In this document: in pieces, positions 33,754 through 42,941 of the stretch | How positions within the stretch are numbered: the stretch's first letter is position 1 | Layout of the letters: each line of letters starts with the position of its first letter | Source of the DNA: Cupriavidus sp. | GTDB taxonomy: Bacteria; Pseudomonadota; Gammaproteobacteria; Burkholderiales; Burkholderiaceae | Direction: 5' to 3' | DNA: 64,000 bases | Assembly: GCA_031180665.1 (NCBI GenBank) | Contig: JAPSLP010000003.1 | Coordinates: 1-64,000 of the forward strand | The notes under the pieces: generated by a model | What the model was told of the DNA's origin: nothing | The model's input: only the letters and a program-made list of their open reading frames with translations | The model's database searches: none | Program-made: the position numbers and the translations under genes

Positions 33754-33925
33754 GGTGCGCTCCTTTCTCGGGCAACTGACGTGGTCCTGGCTCGGTCAGA
33801 TGGGTGATGCATGTTCGTCGATTGTCGACCAACCAAGTACTCCTGTCCAACGACGACTTCTGGCCCGAGACCTCCCGTGTCACCGGCATGTTCGTCGATG
33901 TGATCAGGCGGAGGTGCGCCACGGC

Positions 33926-35344
33926 TCAATGGGATGCGACGACGTTCGCAAGCGTGGCGCACGCGGCGCCAACGTTGTCGGGGCGGAGGTTCGTCACGCT
34001 GAGTAGCAAGCCACGTTGCGCGTGACGGCGGCGAAGGTACCAGGCGGAGAGGGCGGAGGGAGCGAGGCCGCGTGCGCGGGCCATGCTGACGAGGGCGCTG
34101 TCGTCGACGGTTGGTGGCAGCGGTGCGATCAGGCCCAGGCCCGCCGTGAGCGTGCCCGGCAAAAACTCGCTGACATGCGCCAGCGCGAGGCTGCGGCGCT
34201 CGGCATAGAGGGCCTTCATCTGGCGCAGGTGGCGCAGGAAGTGCCCATCCGCCAGAAACTCCGTGACGGCCAGTTGGGTGGTCCGGTTCGGAGCGGGAGC
34301 CAATACGGCGGCGACCTCGACCAGGCGCTCCGCCACCGTGCGTGGGGCGACGACGAAACCGAGGCCCAGCGCCGGGCTGATCGTCTTGCTGAACGCGCCG
34401 ATATGAATCACGCGCTCGGCGCCTTCGCCCGCGGCAAGCGCCGGTGCCGCACGCCCATCGAGCTGCAGTTCTCCGAGATAATCGTCTTCGATGATCCAGG
34501 CGCTTGTCGCCGCCGCCCAGTCGAGCAGGGCGCGTCTTCGTGCTGGCGACAGGGTCACGCCCAGCGGTGCGTGCTGGCCCGGGGTGACGAGCGCCAGCAG
34601 GGCATGTGGCGCGCTGGCGATGCCGTCTTCCACGCGTAGCCCTTCGGTATCGACGGGCACGGGTTCGACCGCGACTCCTGCCAGTTCAAGCGCGCGTTTT
34701 CCCAGCGGATAGCCGGGCTCCTCCAACCAGGCCGTGCGCCCGTGCGCACGCAGTGCCGTGAGCGCGAGCATCAGGCCCTGGCGGTACCCGCTGGTGACGA
34801 TGATCTGATCGGGATGGCATTGAATCTGTCGGCTGACGGCCAGGTGGCTGGCGATTTGGGTGCGCAGTGCCGGCTCGCCGCGCGGGTCGGCGTAGGTCGT
34901 GTAGGCGATGGCATCGGCGCGCACGGCACGCGTCCGCATGCGGGCCCAGACTTTGGCCGGAAACGCGTCGTGGGCCGGTACGCCCATCTGGAACGGCAGC
35001 GGAGCGCTCGAATAGGGGCGGGTGAAGCCTGCCAGAGGTCCGTCGAGTGGCGCCTCGTCGTCCGCTCGGCGTGGCGGCAGCTGCGAGCATACGCGTGTGC
35101 CCGCGGGGCCGGCACCAAACACCAGGTTCTCGGCGGTCAGCCGATCGTAGGCCACGCGGATGGTGCCGCGCGCGACGCCAAGCTGCGCGGCGAGGTCCCG
35201 GCCGGAAGGCAACCGCCGTCCGGGTGCAAGCCGGCCGTCGACGATTGCCTGTCGCAGGCTCGCATAGATCTGGTCGCCGATGGGCGCGGCGGCGGCACGG
35301 TCCACCTGGATGGAAAGCGCAGCGGGCGTCTTTGGGTCAGTCAT
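33926..35344 (-). CDS. MocR/PdxR-family regulator (GntR helix fused to PLP aminotransferase fold)
   Basis: A 472-residue chimera. The winged helix occupies about 18-90 (IGDQIYASLRQAIVDGRLAP, LPSGRDLAAQLGVARGTIRV). The fold type I aminotransferase-like part follows, with YADPRGEPALRTQIASHLAV, the aspartate loop IIEDDYLGELQLDG and the PLP lysine in GAFSKTISPALGLGF. Such proteins use PLP as an effector rather than as a catalyst. It is divergent from the AhpD-like gene at 35499, and two TTTCGCCA direct repeats lie between them, the typical MocR site arrangement. Confidence 0.93.
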   Translation of the reverse strand: MTDPKTPAALSIQVDRAAAAPIGDQIYASLRQAIVDGRLAPGRRLPSGRDLAAQLGVARGTIRVAYDRLTAENLVFGAGPAGTRVCSQLPPRRADDEAPLDGPLAGFTRPYSSAPLPFQMGVPAHDAFPAKVWARMRTRAVRADAIAYTTYADPRGEPALRTQIASHLAVSRQIQCHPDQIIVTSGYRQGLMLALTALRAHGRTAWLEEPGYPLGKRALELAGVAVEPVPVDTEGLRVEDGIASAPHALLALVTPGQHAPLGVTLSPARRRALLDWAAATSAWIIEDDYLGELQLDGRAAPALAAGEGAERVIHIGAFSKTISPALGLGFVVAPRTVAERLVEVAAVLAPAPNRTTQLAVTEFLADGHFLRHLRQMKALYAERRSLALAHVSEFLPGTLTAGLGLIAPLPPTVDDSALVSMARARGLAPSALSAWYLRRRHAQRGLLLSVTNLRPDNVGAACATLANVVASH

Positions 35345-35357
35345 CTTGGATCAATCA

Positions 35358-35386
35358 TTTCGCCAGTTTTTGGGCCTGTTTCGCCA
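35358..35386. promoter_or_regulatory. TTTCGCCA direct repeat, probable MocR binding site
   Basis: TTTCGCCA at 35358-35365 and 35379-35386, starts 21 bp apart (two turns), between the divergent MocR regulator and AhpD-like gene. Dimeric MocR proteins generally bind direct repeats. Confidence 0.6.
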
Positions 35387-35498
35387 AAACCCGGGGGAGT
35401 AACGTGGCGTTATGACATGGATCGCGCCCGAAGTCGATATGCGGCCCGGGCGCGTCGACAGCCACGCTATTCACCATCGACGACAGGAAAGGACAGAG

Positions 35499-35945
35499 AT
35501 GACCCGCTTGAACTGGCATGAGATCGCACCCGACGGCGCGAAGGCACTCTTTGGTATCTACCACTACGTCACGAAGAGTACGAACCTCCCCGAGGAACTC
35601 GTTCACCTTGTGTTCCTCCGCGTCTCGCAGATCAACGGCTGCGCCCACTGCATCGACATGCACAGTCGCGACCTCAGGAAAACCATGTCGATCGACAAGA
35701 TCACGTTGGTGCCGGTGTGGGACGAGGTGCCCCACCTGTTCTCCGACCAGGAACGCGCCGCGCTGGCCTGGGCGGAGGAAGTGACCCGGGTCAGCGAAAC
35801 GCATGCCTCGGACGAAGCATACGCAGTGGCCTCGGCCGCGTTCACGCCCAGGGACCTGGTCGACCTGACATTCACGATCGCCGCAATGAATGCGTTCAAC
35901 CGGCTGGGCGCGCCTTTTCGGCTTCCTGTTGCAGCCAAGTCGTGA
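35499..35945 (+). CDS. AhpD-like carboxymuconolactone decarboxylase family protein
   Basis: A 148-residue CMD-fold protein with the peroxidase motif NGCAHCIDMHSRDL (Cys48, Cys51, His55). LVDLTFTIAAMNAFNRLGAP is the conserved final helix. It is a paralogue of the gene at 13701. GGAAAGGACAGAG before ATG 35499 supports the start. Divergent from a MocR regulator, which probably controls it. Likely a thiol-based peroxidase. Confidence 0.92.
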   Translation: MTRLNWHEIAPDGAKALFGIYHYVTKSTNLPEELVHLVFLRVSQINGCAHCIDMHSRDLRKTMSIDKITLVPVWDEVPHLFSDQERAALAWAEEVTRVSETHASDEAYAVASAAFTPRDLVDLTFTIAAMNAFNRLGAPFRLPVAAKS

Positions 35946-35956
35946 TTTGGTTTCAA

Positions 35957-36957
35957 CCCCTCAATCGATCAACCTCCCCTCCGCATCAAAAAACGGATAC
36001 ACCGGCCCATAGTCCCCAATCGGCGCCGCGTGCGTAACCAACCCATGCACCGGATGCCACCAGTGCAATAAAAATCCCGGCGGTTCCATCCGAAAGCGCG
36101 AAGGCGCCTGCGGGTCGAGGTCCAGCGCAACCTGGTGCGCCGGCCCGGGCGCAGTCATCGCGATGGTGCCGCCGAAGCGCCGGGTGATATGCCGATGCAG
36201 ATGGCCGCACAGCACGCGCTCGATCTGCGGATGGCGTCGGACCACGGCTTCGAGGAGCGCAGCGTTCTCCAGGCCCTGCTGGTCCATATGACCGATGCCG
36301 GTGTGGAACGGCGGGTGGTGCAGCATCAGCAGAGTAGGGCGTTCCGGATCGACCGCCAATGCGGCTTCGAGCCAAGGCAACTGGTCCGGCTCCACGCGTC
36401 CTCCGCTATGGCGCGGCACGGTGCAGTCGAAGGCGATCAGGGTCAACGGTCCCGCGTCAACGCGGTAGTGCACGGGCGCGTCGCCATCGCCTGCATCAAA
36501 CAGATAGGCATGATCGTGGAACACGCGACGCAGCGCTTCCCGGCTGTCGTGATTGCCGGGCATTAGGCGAACCGGGATCGGCAGGGTTTCGAGGATGCCT
36601 CGAAGAAAGCGATATTCGTCCTCGCTGCCGAAGTCGACCAGGTCTCCGGTCACCACGACAACGTCTGGACGCTGGGGCAGCGCCAACAGCGTATCGATGC
36701 ATCGGCGCAGCGCATCCGCGGTATCCACGCGGCGGTAGGACAGCTTGCCGCCGGCCTTGATATGCAGGTCCGTGATGTGGGCGACGAGGTAGGGCGTGGC
36801 CTGGGAGGCGGGCTGGGAAGTTGGTTGGGAAGCGGTCTGCATCATGCCGCGCTCCGTGCTGCCTCGGCCGGCACCGTCACCAGATGGCTGGTATCGATGC
36901 GCAGGCCAACGCGGTCGCCGGCCGCCCAGCGGTCGCGTCGCGCAGTATCGAGCACGA
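35957..36957. repeat. Right (intact) copy of the 1-kb direct repeat
   Basis: Counterpart of 31812-32787; here the phosphodiesterase gene is intact and the ATPase gene continues past the repeat boundary, so this is the source copy. Confidence 0.9.
35961..36845 (-). CDS. Metallophosphoesterase (CpdA/GpdQ-like phosphodiesterase)
   Basis: A 294-residue calcineurin-like phosphoesterase with all metal motifs: HITDLHIKAGG (Asp26, His28), VTGDLVDFGSEDEY, MPGNHDSREALRR, MLHHPPFHTG and CGHLHRHITRRFGG. The order fits class III cyclic nucleotide/glycerophosphodiester phosphodiesterases. A Gln/Pro/Ser-rich N-terminal tail (SQPTSQPASQ) differs from relatives. Its start overlaps the ATPase stop by four bases (ATGA), so it is the last gene of the LacI-led transporter operon. 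That context suggests the imported solute is a phosphodiester or phosphonate; inference. Confidence 0.92.
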   Translation of the reverse strand: MMQTASQPTSQPASQATPYLVAHITDLHIKAGGKLSYRRVDTADALRRCIDTLLALPQRPDVVVVTGDLVDFGSEDEYRFLRGILETLPIPVRLMPGNHDSREALRRVFHDHAYLFDAGDGDAPVHYRVDAGPLTLIAFDCTVPRHSGGRVEPDQLPWLEAALAVDPERPTLLMLHHPPFHTGIGHMDQQGLENAALLEAVVRRHPQIERVLCGHLHRHITRRFGGTIAMTAPGPAHQVALDLDPQAPSRFRMEPPGFLLHWWHPVHGLVTHAAPIGDYGPVYPFFDAEGRLID

Positions 36958-37918
36958 TCGGGGCAGGGGCGCCGACGTCGACCAGCAGCCGCGTCGCATG
37001 GCCGAGAAACAGGGCGGTGACGACGCTGCCGGTCACATGGACATCGGACGCAGTAGGCGCGTCGGTCAGCGACACGTCTTCCGGCCGGAACATCAGCTCG
37101 GCCTGCGCCAACTCGATGTGTTGCGCCTCACGCGGCAACGCGCCTCCCGGCACGCGCCACACGTGGTCAGCCGCGGCCGCCGGCAGGCGGTTCATGGTGC
37201 CGATGAAGTCGGCGACGAAGGCATTGGCCGGCTGCCGGTAGACCTCCTGTGGCGTACCGCTCTGCGCGATGCGTCCCTTGTCCATCACGATGATGCGATC
37301 GCCCAGCGCCATGGCCTCGGCCTGGTCGTGGGTGACGTACACCGTGGTAATGCGCAGGCTGCGCAGCAAGCGATTGATATCGGCGCGCAGTGCGTCGCGC
37401 AGCTTGGCATCGAGCGCGGTCAGCGGTTCATCCAGCAGCAATACGCGCGGCTGCACGGCAATGGCGCGCGCCAGGGCCACGCGTTGGCGCTGGCCTCCGG
37501 ACAGCTGGTCGACGCGCCGGTTGGCGAAGGCGCCCAACTGCATCATGGCCAGCATGTCGTCGACGCGCCGGCGGCGGGTCTGCGCATCGACCTTGCGCAC
37601 GCGCAGGCCGTACCCGATGTTCTCGGCCACCGTCATATTGGGGAACAGGGCGTAGTTCTGGAACACCATGCCGACGCCGCGCTGTTCGATCGGCAGATGC
37701 GTCACCGGTGCGCCGCCGAACAGCACCTCGCCGCCGGTATCGGGGAATTCCAGGCCGGCGATCATCCGCAGCGTGGTGGTCTTGCCGCAGCCGGACGGGC
37801 CGAGCAGTACGACGGTTTCGCCGGCGCCGATGTCCAGATCCAGTGGTTCGAGCGCGCGCGTGCCGTCGGGGAACGTCTTGCCGCAGTGGCGCAGTGCGAT
37901 GGTGGTGGGTTCATGCAT
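36842..37918 (-). CDS. ABC transporter ATPase (Fe3+/spermidine/phosphonate type)
   Basis: A 358-residue ATPase with Walker A GPSGCGKTT, signature QLSGGQRQRVALARAI, Walker B LLLDEPLTALDA, switch VYVTHDQAEAMALGD and a C-terminal TOBE region (FRPEDVSLTDAPTASD). The start at 37918 (MHEPTTIALRHCGKTF) is preferred because the longer frame is Pro/Arg/Ser noise overlapping the permease gene. It overlaps the upstream permease by 8 bases. Relatives include PotA, FbpC and PhnT. Confidence 0.93.
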   Translation of the reverse strand: MHEPTTIALRHCGKTFPDGTRALEPLDLDIGAGETVVLLGPSGCGKTTTLRMIAGLEFPDTGGEVLFGGAPVTHLPIEQRGVGMVFQNYALFPNMTVAENIGYGLRVRKVDAQTRRRRVDDMLAMMQLGAFANRRVDQLSGGQRQRVALARAIAVQPRVLLLDEPLTALDAKLRDALRADINRLLRSLRITTVYVTHDQAEAMALGDRIIVMDKGRIAQSGTPQEVYRQPANAFVADFIGTMNRLPAAAADHVWRVPGGALPREAQHIELAQAELMFRPEDVSLTDAPTASDVHVTGSVVTALFLGHATRLLVDVGAPAPIVLDTARRDRWAAGDRVGLRIDTSHLVTVPAEAARSAA

Positions 37919-38831
37919 GGCGGGGGGCCTCCGTCTGGGGCTGGGACTGCGGCGCGTTGTCCAGGCCGACTGGTGTGTTTGGCGAAGTGGTGACCGTGCC
38001 GGCGAACGGCGTGGGGGTGTCCTCAACCGGGTGTCGCTGGGCGCGCGCACCGAGTGCGGACACCATCTGCATCACCACCAGCAGCGGGATGATCATCAGG
38101 AAAAACACGATGGTGTAGGCGGAGCCGATCTCCAGCCGCATCGACGCATAGCTGTCGGCGAGCCCGACCGGCAGTGTCTGCGTGGTGGGCGTATGGAGCA
38201 TCCAGGTCAGGTTGAATTCGCCGACCGACAGCGTCACGACCATCAGTGCGCCGGCCAGAATGCCTTGCCGGCAATTGGGCAGCACCACGGTGAAGAACCG
38301 CTGCATGCGCGTGGCGCCGAGGCTGGCGGCCGCGTCTTCCAGCGTGCGGATGTCGATGGCGGACATGATGGCCAGCACCGAGCGGACCATGAACGGCAGC
38401 GTGAACAGGACATGCCCGATCAGGATGAAGACCCAGCTGGTGCGCAGCCATGGCAGGCCGCCATACAGTAGGATCAGGCCCAGTGCCGTCGCCAGGCCGG
38501 GGATCGCCACGGGCAACATCAGCAGCTCTTCGATCAGCCGCGTCACGCGGCTGCGGCGCAGCGCCATGTAGTAGGCGGCCGGAACGCCGAGTACCAGCGT
38601 GCAGGCCAGGCACGCCAGCGCAATGCCGAGCGACAGGAAGATGGTGTTGCGGTACAGGCCCCAGACCTCCTGGACCCACCGCGTGGTCAGGCCGCTCTCC
38701 AGCCCGACGAAGATATTGTTGGTCAGACCGGCCAGCACGGACAGCGCCACCGGCACGGTCATGAACGCGCAAACGACGAGTGTCAGTGCCAGTTGTGCCC
38801 AGTACGCGGAGCCGCGACGGATAGTCTTCAT
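37911..38831 (-). CDS. ABC transporter permease (PotC/PhnV-like)
   Basis: A 306-residue permease. About six membrane segments start with LALTLVVCAFMTVPVALSVL; the EAA loop reads TLEDAAASLGATRMQRFFTV before VLPNCRQG. The ATG at 38831 with AGGAGC upstream is chosen over a TTG at 38858 that would overlap the previous gene. A Pro/Thr-rich C-terminal tail (about 275-306) is unusual. Partner of the next permease in one channel. Confidence 0.92.
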   Translation of the reverse strand: MKTIRRGSAYWAQLALTLVVCAFMTVPVALSVLAGLTNNIFVGLESGLTTRWVQEVWGLYRNTIFLSLGIALACLACTLVLGVPAAYYMALRRSRVTRLIEELLMLPVAIPGLATALGLILLYGGLPWLRTSWVFILIGHVLFTLPFMVRSVLAIMSAIDIRTLEDAAASLGATRMQRFFTVVLPNCRQGILAGALMVVTLSVGEFNLTWMLHTPTTQTLPVGLADSYASMRLEIGSAYTIVFFLMIIPLLVVMQMVSALGARAQRHPVEDTPTPFAGTVTTSPNTPVGLDNAPQSQPQTEAPRHA

Positions 38832-38841
38832 GCTTGCGCTC

Positions 38842-39675
38842 CTACGCGGTAGCGGCAACCGCGTTGCCGGACAGATGACGAGCCACCGCCAGCAGCGCCC
38901 AGGTCACGGCACCGAGCAGGATCGATAGCGCGGCGGCCATGCCGAAATTGGCGTAGTTGGTGAACTCGTTGTAGATGGTCAGCGGTAGCACGTCGAGCTG
39001 CGTGGCCAGCGTGAACGCCGTGCCGAACGCGCCCATGCTGGTGGCAAAACAGATCGCGCCGCTGGAGATCAGGGCCGGCATCAGCGCGGGCAGCATGACG
39101 TCGCGCACCACGCGCCAGCGGTTGGCGCCCAGCGAGCGGGCCGCTTCCTCGAGCGAGGTGTCGAGTTTTTCGACTGCGGCCATGACGGTCAGGATCACGC
39201 GCGGAATGGAGAAATACAGATAGCCGACGAACAATCCCGTCATGCCGTAGGCAAAGGTCCAGCGCTCGCCGGCCAGCAGATCGCCGATCGAAGCGAGCAG
39301 GCCGTTGCGGCCGCCCAGCATGATGACCATGAAGCCGATCACGACTCCCGGGAAAGCCAGCGGAAAGGTCAGCATGGCAACCAGTACCGACTTGCCGGGC
39401 ACCGGATGCCGTTGCAGGAAGGTGCCGGCCACGCCGGCAATCGCCAGCGTGGCCAGCGTCACCGAACCCGACAGCAGCACCGTGGACAGCAGGCTGTGCA
39501 GATAGCGCGGGCTAGACAGCACGGTCCAGTAGACCCCAGCGCCGTCGTCGCCCGCCACGCTAACGGCCAGCAGCTTGGCCATGGGCAGGCAGAAGAACGC
39601 CAGGAAAACGATCAGCGCCGGCAATGCGAAGACGATCAGCGTGCGGGCGGAGGGGGAAGGGGTGCGACGGCGCAT
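38842..39675 (-). CDS. ABC transporter permease (PotB/PhnU-like)
   Basis: A 277-residue permease. Hydrophobic segments begin LIVFALPALIVFLAFFCLPM. The EAA loop is SLEEAARSLGANRWRVVRDV followed by MLPALMPA. The frame continues upstream to 39909 but only the part from 39675 (MRRRTPSPSARTLIV) is transporter-like. It sits 65 bases after the binding-protein gene on the same strand. Confidence 0.92.
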   Translation of the reverse strand: MRRRTPSPSARTLIVFALPALIVFLAFFCLPMAKLLAVSVAGDDGAGVYWTVLSSPRYLHSLLSTVLLSGSVTLATLAIAGVAGTFLQRHPVPGKSVLVAMLTFPLAFPGVVIGFMVIMLGGRNGLLASIGDLLAGERWTFAYGMTGLFVGYLYFSIPRVILTVMAAVEKLDTSLEEAARSLGANRWRVVRDVMLPALMPALISSGAICFATSMGAFGTAFTLATQLDVLPLTIYNEFTNYANFGMAAALSILLGAVTWALLAVARHLSGNAVAATA

Positions 39676-39740
39676 GGTGCGGGTGTCTCCAACTGCAACT
39701 TGAAGGGGCTGGCCGGGGCGACGTGCGCCCCGGCGCGGCA

Positions 39741-40763
39741 TCAGCGCACTTCCTTCAGGTATTGATCGCTGAAGGCCTTCTGGACTTCGGCCATCTTGCC
39801 GTAGTCGATGGTCTTGGCGCGGGCGTAGTCGGACGCGGGCAGGAAGCGGGCCTCGACCTCCTTGGACACTGCCTTGGCCCGCACCGGCCGCAGATAGGCA
39901 TTCGCCCACAGCGTTTGCCCGGCGTCGGACAGCACGAAGTCCAGCACCTTGCGGGCTTCGGCCGGATGCGGTGCCTTGTTGACCATGCTCATGACGTAGG
40001 GCACCACCAGCGTGCCTTCCTTGGGAATCACGAAGGCGACGTTGGCGCGATCCTTGTAGCGGGCGCGATAGGCGTTGAAGTCGTAGTCCAGCAGGATGGG
40101 AATTTCACCGGACAGGACGCGCGCATACGCGGTCTGCTTCGGCACGATGGGCTGGTTCTTCTGCAGGTCCTTGAAGAACTTCAGCGCCGGGCCGAAATTG
40201 TCGAGCGAACCGCCCAGGGCCTGGTTGATCGCCACCGCGCCCACATAGCCGACGAAGGCGCTGGCCGGATCGAGATAGCCCACCATGCCCTTGTACTCGG
40301 GCTTCTGCAGATCGGCCCACGATTGCGGCACCGGCTTGCCGCGCAGCGCGTCGACATTGACCATCAGCCCGAGCGTGCCCGAATGGATGGCGAACCAATG
40401 GCCCTGCGGGTCCTTGAGGCCGTCCGGGATGTCATTCCAGTTGGCGGGCTTGTAGGGCGCCGTCACGCCTTCCTTCTGCGCCTGGATGCCGAACGTCACG
40501 CCGTAATACACCACGTCGGCCACCGGGTTGGCCTTTTCCGCGACGATCTGGGCCAGCGACTGACCCGAGTTCTTGTTGTCGTGCGGCACCGTGACGCCGG
40601 TCTTTTCCTTGATCGCGCGGATCTGTGCGGCCCAGTCCGCCCATTCCGGCGGGCAGTTGTAGCAGATCGCGGTTTGCGCGGCCGCAGCGTGGCTGAATAC
40701 GACCGCGCCAATCGTGGGCAGCAGCCAGCGCAGGCGGCGCAGCCAGGACGAAGTCGATTGCAT
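39741..40763 (-). CDS. ABC transporter substrate-binding protein (PhnS/Fe-type)
   Basis: A 340-residue periplasmic protein with a Sec signal (SWLRRLRWLLPTIGAVVFSH, cleavage AAAAQ). The mature start TAICYNCPPEWADWAAQIRA has a CxxC pair, uncommon at this spot. GTLGLMVNVDAL, SWADLQKPEYKGMVGYLDPA and ILLDYDFNAYRAR resemble binding proteins of iron, 2-aminoethylphosphonate and polyamine importers. AAGGAG upstream fixes ATG 40763. It follows the LacI gene in the same direction. The operon's phosphodiesterase favours a phospho-compound, but the substrate is open. Confidence 0.9.
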   Translation of the reverse strand: MQSTSSWLRRLRWLLPTIGAVVFSHAAAAQTAICYNCPPEWADWAAQIRAIKEKTGVTVPHDNKNSGQSLAQIVAEKANPVADVVYYGVTFGIQAQKEGVTAPYKPANWNDIPDGLKDPQGHWFAIHSGTLGLMVNVDALRGKPVPQSWADLQKPEYKGMVGYLDPASAFVGYVGAVAINQALGGSLDNFGPALKFFKDLQKNQPIVPKQTAYARVLSGEIPILLDYDFNAYRARYKDRANVAFVIPKEGTLVVPYVMSMVNKAPHPAEARKVLDFVLSDAGQTLWANAYLRPVRAKAVSKEVEARFLPASDYARAKTIDYGKMAEVQKAFSDQYLKEVR

Positions 40764-40849
40764 GATGCACTCCTTATCTAGATACGGCGGTGGTGGGAAA
40801 CGGTACAAGTCGATGCGAGTGAAGCGCGGCAGTTCGCTTGCGACGGGCG

Positions 40850-41944
40850 CTAGCCGGGCGGTCCGACGGTGGCGCCTGCGCGTATCTGGTGCGGCAGCAA
40901 CGTTGCACGGGGCAAGCCACGGTCCGGCGCGGCTTCGGCGCCGACGGCGTTCAGCCGTGCCAGCAGGCAAGCCAGCGCGCGGGCACCGATCTCGTTGTTG
41001 GGCTGCACGACCGTGGACAGCGGCGGCTCCAGTAGCTGGCCGAGTTCGATGCCGTCGTAGCCGAGCACGGATATATCGCGGGGCACGGACAGTCCCAGGC
41101 GCTTCAGAATGGACATCACGCCGATCGCGAGCATGTCGTTGGTGCAAAACAGAGCGGTGGGTCCGCGCGGCGCGGTGACGAGGCGCTGAATGTGCTCTGC
41201 CTCCTCCGGCGTGTGCGTGGGCGTGTGGGCCGGCAGCGACAGCGGTGGCAGCGGTTCCAGGCCATGCGCGCGCATCGCGTCCTGATAACCTGCATAGCGT
41301 TGCTTGGCGCGGTCCGACGCGGCGAAGGCGCCCGATACCACCGCGATGCGCCGATGCCCGGCAGCGATCAGCGTCTCCACGCCGGCGCGTGCGCTGACGC
41401 GGTTGTCCACCGACACCGAATAGTGTTTGCCGCGGCGGGTGCCCTGGTTGTACGCGAGTACATAGGGCACGCGCTCGGCATCCAACTGGTCCAGCACCGC
41501 GCTGCGGGCTGCATCGGCCACCGTCAGCACCATGCCGTCGACGCGATGCCGCAGCAGATATTCGATCCGCTCGCGTTCGCGCTCGGGGTCGTAGCGGCTG
41601 GTCACCAGCATCAGCGAATAGCCTTGCGCCAGCGCAGCCTCCTCGATGCCCCGCCAGCATTCGGCGAATACCGCGTTCTCCAGCGTCGGCAGCATGACAC
41701 CGACGATGCGGGTGCGCTGTGCCCGCAGCTTGGCGCCCAACAGGTTGGGCCGGAAGCCAAGTTCGCCCGCCGCCCGCAACACGCGCTCGGCGGTGTCCTG
41801 ACGGACCAGTTCCGGATTGCTGAACACGCGCGACGCCGTTGCCAACGACACGCTCGCCGCCTGCGCAACGTTCATCAGCGTCGCGCCATTGGAAGGCGTG
41901 GGCGACGAGGACGACGTGGCGAGGGGTGCGGGTTTACGAGGCAT
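40850..41944 (-). CDS. LacI-family transcriptional regulator
   Basis: A 364-residue repressor. The N-terminal helix-turn-helix begins about residue 22 (LMNVAQAASVSLATASRVFS, then NPELVRQDTAERVLRA), followed by the hinge and a periplasmic-binding-protein-like effector domain (RIVGVMLPTLENAVFAECWR to NDMLAIGVMSILKRLG). It is the first gene before the transporter operon on the same strand. A perfect 18-bp palindrome of LacI-operator type lies 30 bases upstream of the start, so it probably regulates itself and the operon. Confidence 0.94.
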   Translation of the reverse strand: MPRKPAPLATSSSSPTPSNGATLMNVAQAASVSLATASRVFSNPELVRQDTAERVLRAAGELGFRPNLLGAKLRAQRTRIVGVMLPTLENAVFAECWRGIEEAALAQGYSLMLVTSRYDPERERERIEYLLRHRVDGMVLTVADAARSAVLDQLDAERVPYVLAYNQGTRRGKHYSVSVDNRVSARAGVETLIAAGHRRIAVVSGAFAASDRAKQRYAGYQDAMRAHGLEPLPPLSLPAHTPTHTPEEAEHIQRLVTAPRGPTALFCTNDMLAIGVMSILKRLGLSVPRDISVLGYDGIELGQLLEPPLSTVVQPNNEIGARALACLLARLNAVGAEAAPDRGLPRATLLPHQIRAGATVGPPG

Positions 41945-41973
41945 TCGGCTGGAACCGGGGCGAGGTGGGGATA

Positions 41974-41991
41974 AATGAAAACGTTTTCATT
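41974..41991. promoter_or_regulatory. LacI-type operator AATGAAAACGTTTTCATT
   Basis: A perfect 18-bp palindrome with central CG, the hallmark of LacI/GalR-family operators, 30 bases before the LacI gene start. Confidence 0.85.
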
Positions 41992-41999
41992 CAAGCCGC

Positions 42000-42027
42000 A
42001 AAAAAACCGGTGTCAAGGACAACCGGT
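42000..42027 (-). terminator. Rho-independent terminator after the OB-fold gene
   Basis: On the minus strand ACCGGT-T-GTC, loop CTT, GAC-ACCGGT, then seven T; one base bulges. It lies 160 bases past the stop at 42187 and just before the LacI operator, insulating the LacI operon. Confidence 0.75.
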
Positions 42028-42186
42028 GGTGCGGTGCGCCGCAAAAAAGCCGGCGCGGTCATGCGGTCGGCATTGGGGGCCGGATGGAGGCGATTGTGCG
42101 CGGCGCAAATGACAGCAGGATGAAACTCGTGGACGGCCCAGCGGGAAGGCGTTCGGGAAGGCGGCCGGCCCCCAATTCTCTTCAGC

Positions 42187-42759
42187 TCAATTGGCGCCGC
42201 CCCGCAGCAGACAGCCGTCGAGCACCGGCGTGGTACCCACGATGCCGGCACCGGTGCACTCGACCGCGACCTTCTGTCCGCGCCGGACCATCGTGGCGCG
42301 CGCTTCCACTTCGCAGACCGGCCGAGCCGCGCCGCAGTTCTGCTGTTCCAGCAGGTTCGCGCGTACCGGCTGATCGGGGTCGGTGGTGCGGATATCGAGA
42401 TAGACCTGCGTACCGCCCTCGCGTCGAATCCCGCTGGCCACGCCCTCGACGATGAAGTATGCCCCGCGATAACGTCGATCGGCGCGGTCGCGATCTTCGC
42501 GATAGTCTTGCAGGATCACGGCCGCCTGGTACACCGGCAGGCGGTCTGTGGATCGCGTTGGGTCGATGCTGAATGGTTCGAGTGTGCCGCCGCGGTAAAT
42601 GCCGCCCGCCGCGCTGGCTGATGGGACTTGCGACGCGTCGGTAGCGGGAGAGGAGGCGGTGTCGCCGGTATGGTTCTGATCGTTGCCAATCAACCAAAGC
42701 ATGGCGAGCACCGCCAATAGGATCAGGGCAATGGCGATTTGTCGGGTCTTGTCGGTCAT
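42187..42759 (-). CDS. Membrane-anchored OB-fold (tRNA_anti-like) protein
   Basis: A 190-residue protein with a single N-terminal membrane segment (QIAIALILLAVLAMLWLIGN), then a Ser/Asp/Ala-rich spacer. The C-terminal domain (about 105-190) has YRGAYFIVEGVASGI, TQVYLDIRT and QKVAVECTGAGIVGTTPVLD, ending DGCLL, the pattern of the small tRNA_anti-like OB fold found in envelope proteins. Three cysteines (CGAARPVC and the final DGC) could pair outside the cytoplasm. Function unknown. The ATG at 42759 is chosen because the longer frame is not protein-like. Bounded by terminators on both sides. Confidence 0.75.
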   Translation of the reverse strand: MTDKTRQIAIALILLAVLAMLWLIGNDQNHTGDTASSPATDASQVPSASAAGGIYRGGTLEPFSIDPTRSTDRLPVYQAAVILQDYREDRDRADRRYRGAYFIVEGVASGIRREGGTQVYLDIRTTDPDQPVRANLLEQQNCGAARPVCEVEARATMVRRGQKVAVECTGAGIVGTTPVLDGCLLRGGAN

Positions 42760-42886
42760 TGAAGATGGAGATGAAAGGGCCGGCCCTCTTGCAGGGCACG
42801 GCATGCGGGATGCAGCCGAGGGCGACAGTCTAGTCGTCTTTCCTTTCAACATCCGCTTCGCGGTCGCCGTGGGCACCCCGACGTCA

Positions 42887-42927
42887 ATAAAAGAGCCCGG
42901 GCGTTTTCTCTCGCCCGGGCTTCTTTT
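42887..42927. terminator. Bidirectional rho-independent terminator
   Basis: AGCCCGGGCG (42894-42903), eight-base loop, CGCCCGGGCT (42912-42921): a perfect 10-bp stem with T-rich tracts on both strands (TTCTTTT on plus; CTTTTATT on minus). It follows the PhoX stop by 15 bases. Confidence 0.88.
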
Positions 42928-42941
42928 GACGTGTCAGAGGC

